Below are positions 5,833 to 6,492 of a stretch of 6,492 nucleotides of DNA, in pieces; the first letter of the stretch is position 1, and every line of letters starts with the position of its first letter. Origin of the DNA: Paludibacteraceae bacterium (GTDB taxonomy: Bacteria; Bacteroidota; Bacteroidia; Bacteroidales; Paludibacteraceae); assembly GCA_017550055.1 (NCBI GenBank), contig JAFYMM010000116.1, forward strand, positions 1-6,492, written 5' to 3'. The position numbers were made by a program, and so were the translations under genes. Below the pieces are notes generated by a model. That model saw only the letters and a program-made list of their open reading frames with translations. It made no database searches and was not told the origin of the DNA.

Positions 5833-6492
5833 ATGTACACCCACATTCTCATTGACCTTGATGATACGCTTTGGGATTTTCGTAAAAATTCCAAAATTGC
5901 GATGCAAGAAATATTTAACGACTACGAATTAATCAATTACTATGATTCATTCGAGTCGTTTTATTGTATTTATATGGAGAAAAATCATCAGTTGTGGGAG
6001 CAATATGCAAAAGGAGAAGTGACAAAAGATTTTTTGTCGTTAGAGCGTTTTTTGTATCCATTGCGCATTGTTGGTAATGAAGATGTTGAATTGGCGAAAA
6101 AGATGGGTGATGATTTTCTTCATCGTACAGCAATGCAATCTAATTTGGTTGATGGAGCACTCGAAATGCTTGAATATCTTAGGTCTAAGGGTTACATCCT
6201 ATCAATAATCTCAAATGGATTTGTTGAGGTGCAATACACAAAATTGCGACGTTCGGGGTTATTGCCATATTTTTCTAATGTATTTTTGTCGGAGGAGGTC
6301 GGCTATCAAAAACCCGACGTTCGATTTTTTCAAACAGTTTTAGAACGATTGGAAGCAAGGCCTACGGAATGTCTTGTTATTGGAGATAATTTGCAAACCG
6401 ATATTCAAGGTGCAGAAAATGCAAATATAAATGCTATGTTGTATTGTAGCGATGCCGATTCTCTGTCAAAAGTTGAGTTTATGGGTCAAATA
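5833..6492 (+). CDS. HAD-superfamily nucleotidase, YjjG-like (3' end outside window)
   Basis: Cytoplasmic Mg-dependent phosphohydrolase of the haloacid dehalogenase superfamily. The frame is open for 220 codons to the window edge; relatives are about 225-235 residues, so only a few residues should be missing. Motif I is DLDDTLW (8-14; nucleophile D8, acid/base D10). A helical cap domain follows, motif II is SNG (S127), motif III is the lysine in YQKPD (K160), and motif IV is GDNLQTD (184-190). The overall pattern, including FLSEEVGYQKPDVRFF (151-166), best fits the YjjG / noncanonical pyrimidine nucleotidase group. Members of that group dephosphorylate nucleoside monophosphates and help clear abnormal pyrimidine nucleotides; the exact substrate here is inferred. 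The ATG at 5833 places DLDDT at the usual distance from the N-terminus. It abuts an ATTCCTC repeat array, and no consensus promoter is visible in the 241-bp gap upstream. Confidence 0.9.
   Translation, partial: MYTHILIDLDDTLWDFRKNSKIAMQEIFNDYELINYYDSFESFYCIYMEKNHQLWEQYAKGEVTKDFLSLERFLYPLRIVGNEDVELAKKMGDDFLHRTAMQSNLVDGALEMLEYLRSKGYILSIISNGFVEVQYTKLRRSGLLPYFSNVFLSEEVGYQKPDVRFFQTVLERLEARPTECLVIGDNLQTDIQGAENANINAMLYCSDADSLSKVEFMGQI

Overview
The window looks like an ordinary chromosomal stretch from a member of the Bacteroidota, most likely the order Bacteroidales. The grounds are an AT-rich sequence (by eye about 40% G+C), a textbook Bacteroidetes-type promoter (TTTG, 19 nt, TAnnTTTG) at 3645-3675, no clear Shine-Dalgarno sequences, and a gene set typical of that group. 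All five genes read left to right. I see no tRNA, rRNA, CRISPR array, transposase or phage gene.

Layout. From 1 to 1115 is the 3' part of a CstA-type carbon starvation / substrate permease gene whose start lies before the window. From 1161 to 3629 is an 822-residue SF1 (Pif1/RecD-like) helicase with C-terminal HRDC and helix-turn-helix (HTH_40-like) domains. A promoter-bearing gap of 98 bp follows. From 3728 to 4750 is a 340-residue soluble protein made of a long charged coiled coil and a compact C-terminal domain that I associate with Bacteroidales. From 4830 to 5591 is rsmI, the 16S rRNA C1402 2'-O-methyltransferase. A 241-bp gap (5592-5832) is full of short repeats. From 5833 to the right edge is a HAD-superfamily nucleotidase of the YjjG type, missing only its last residues.

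The genes do not form an obvious pathway. They look like housekeeping functions side by side: nutrient uptake, DNA unwinding, an uncharacterised coiled-coil protein, ribosome modification and nucleotide clean-up. The helicase probably shares a transcript with cstA (45-bp gap). The coiled-coil gene has its own promoter and may be cotranscribed with rsmI.

The most interesting material is outside the proteins. Three of the four visible gene starts (helicase, rsmI, HAD) directly follow, or lie inside, tandem 7-bp repeats that begin with ATT (ATTCCTC or ATTGTGA/ATTATGA). In rsmI the repeat itself supplies the start codon. The rsmI-HAD gap also holds four copies of an 11-bp repeat inside a segment bounded by a 9-bp inverted repeat, which looks like a dispersed intergenic element. 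I found no convincing evidence of a new multi-gene system.
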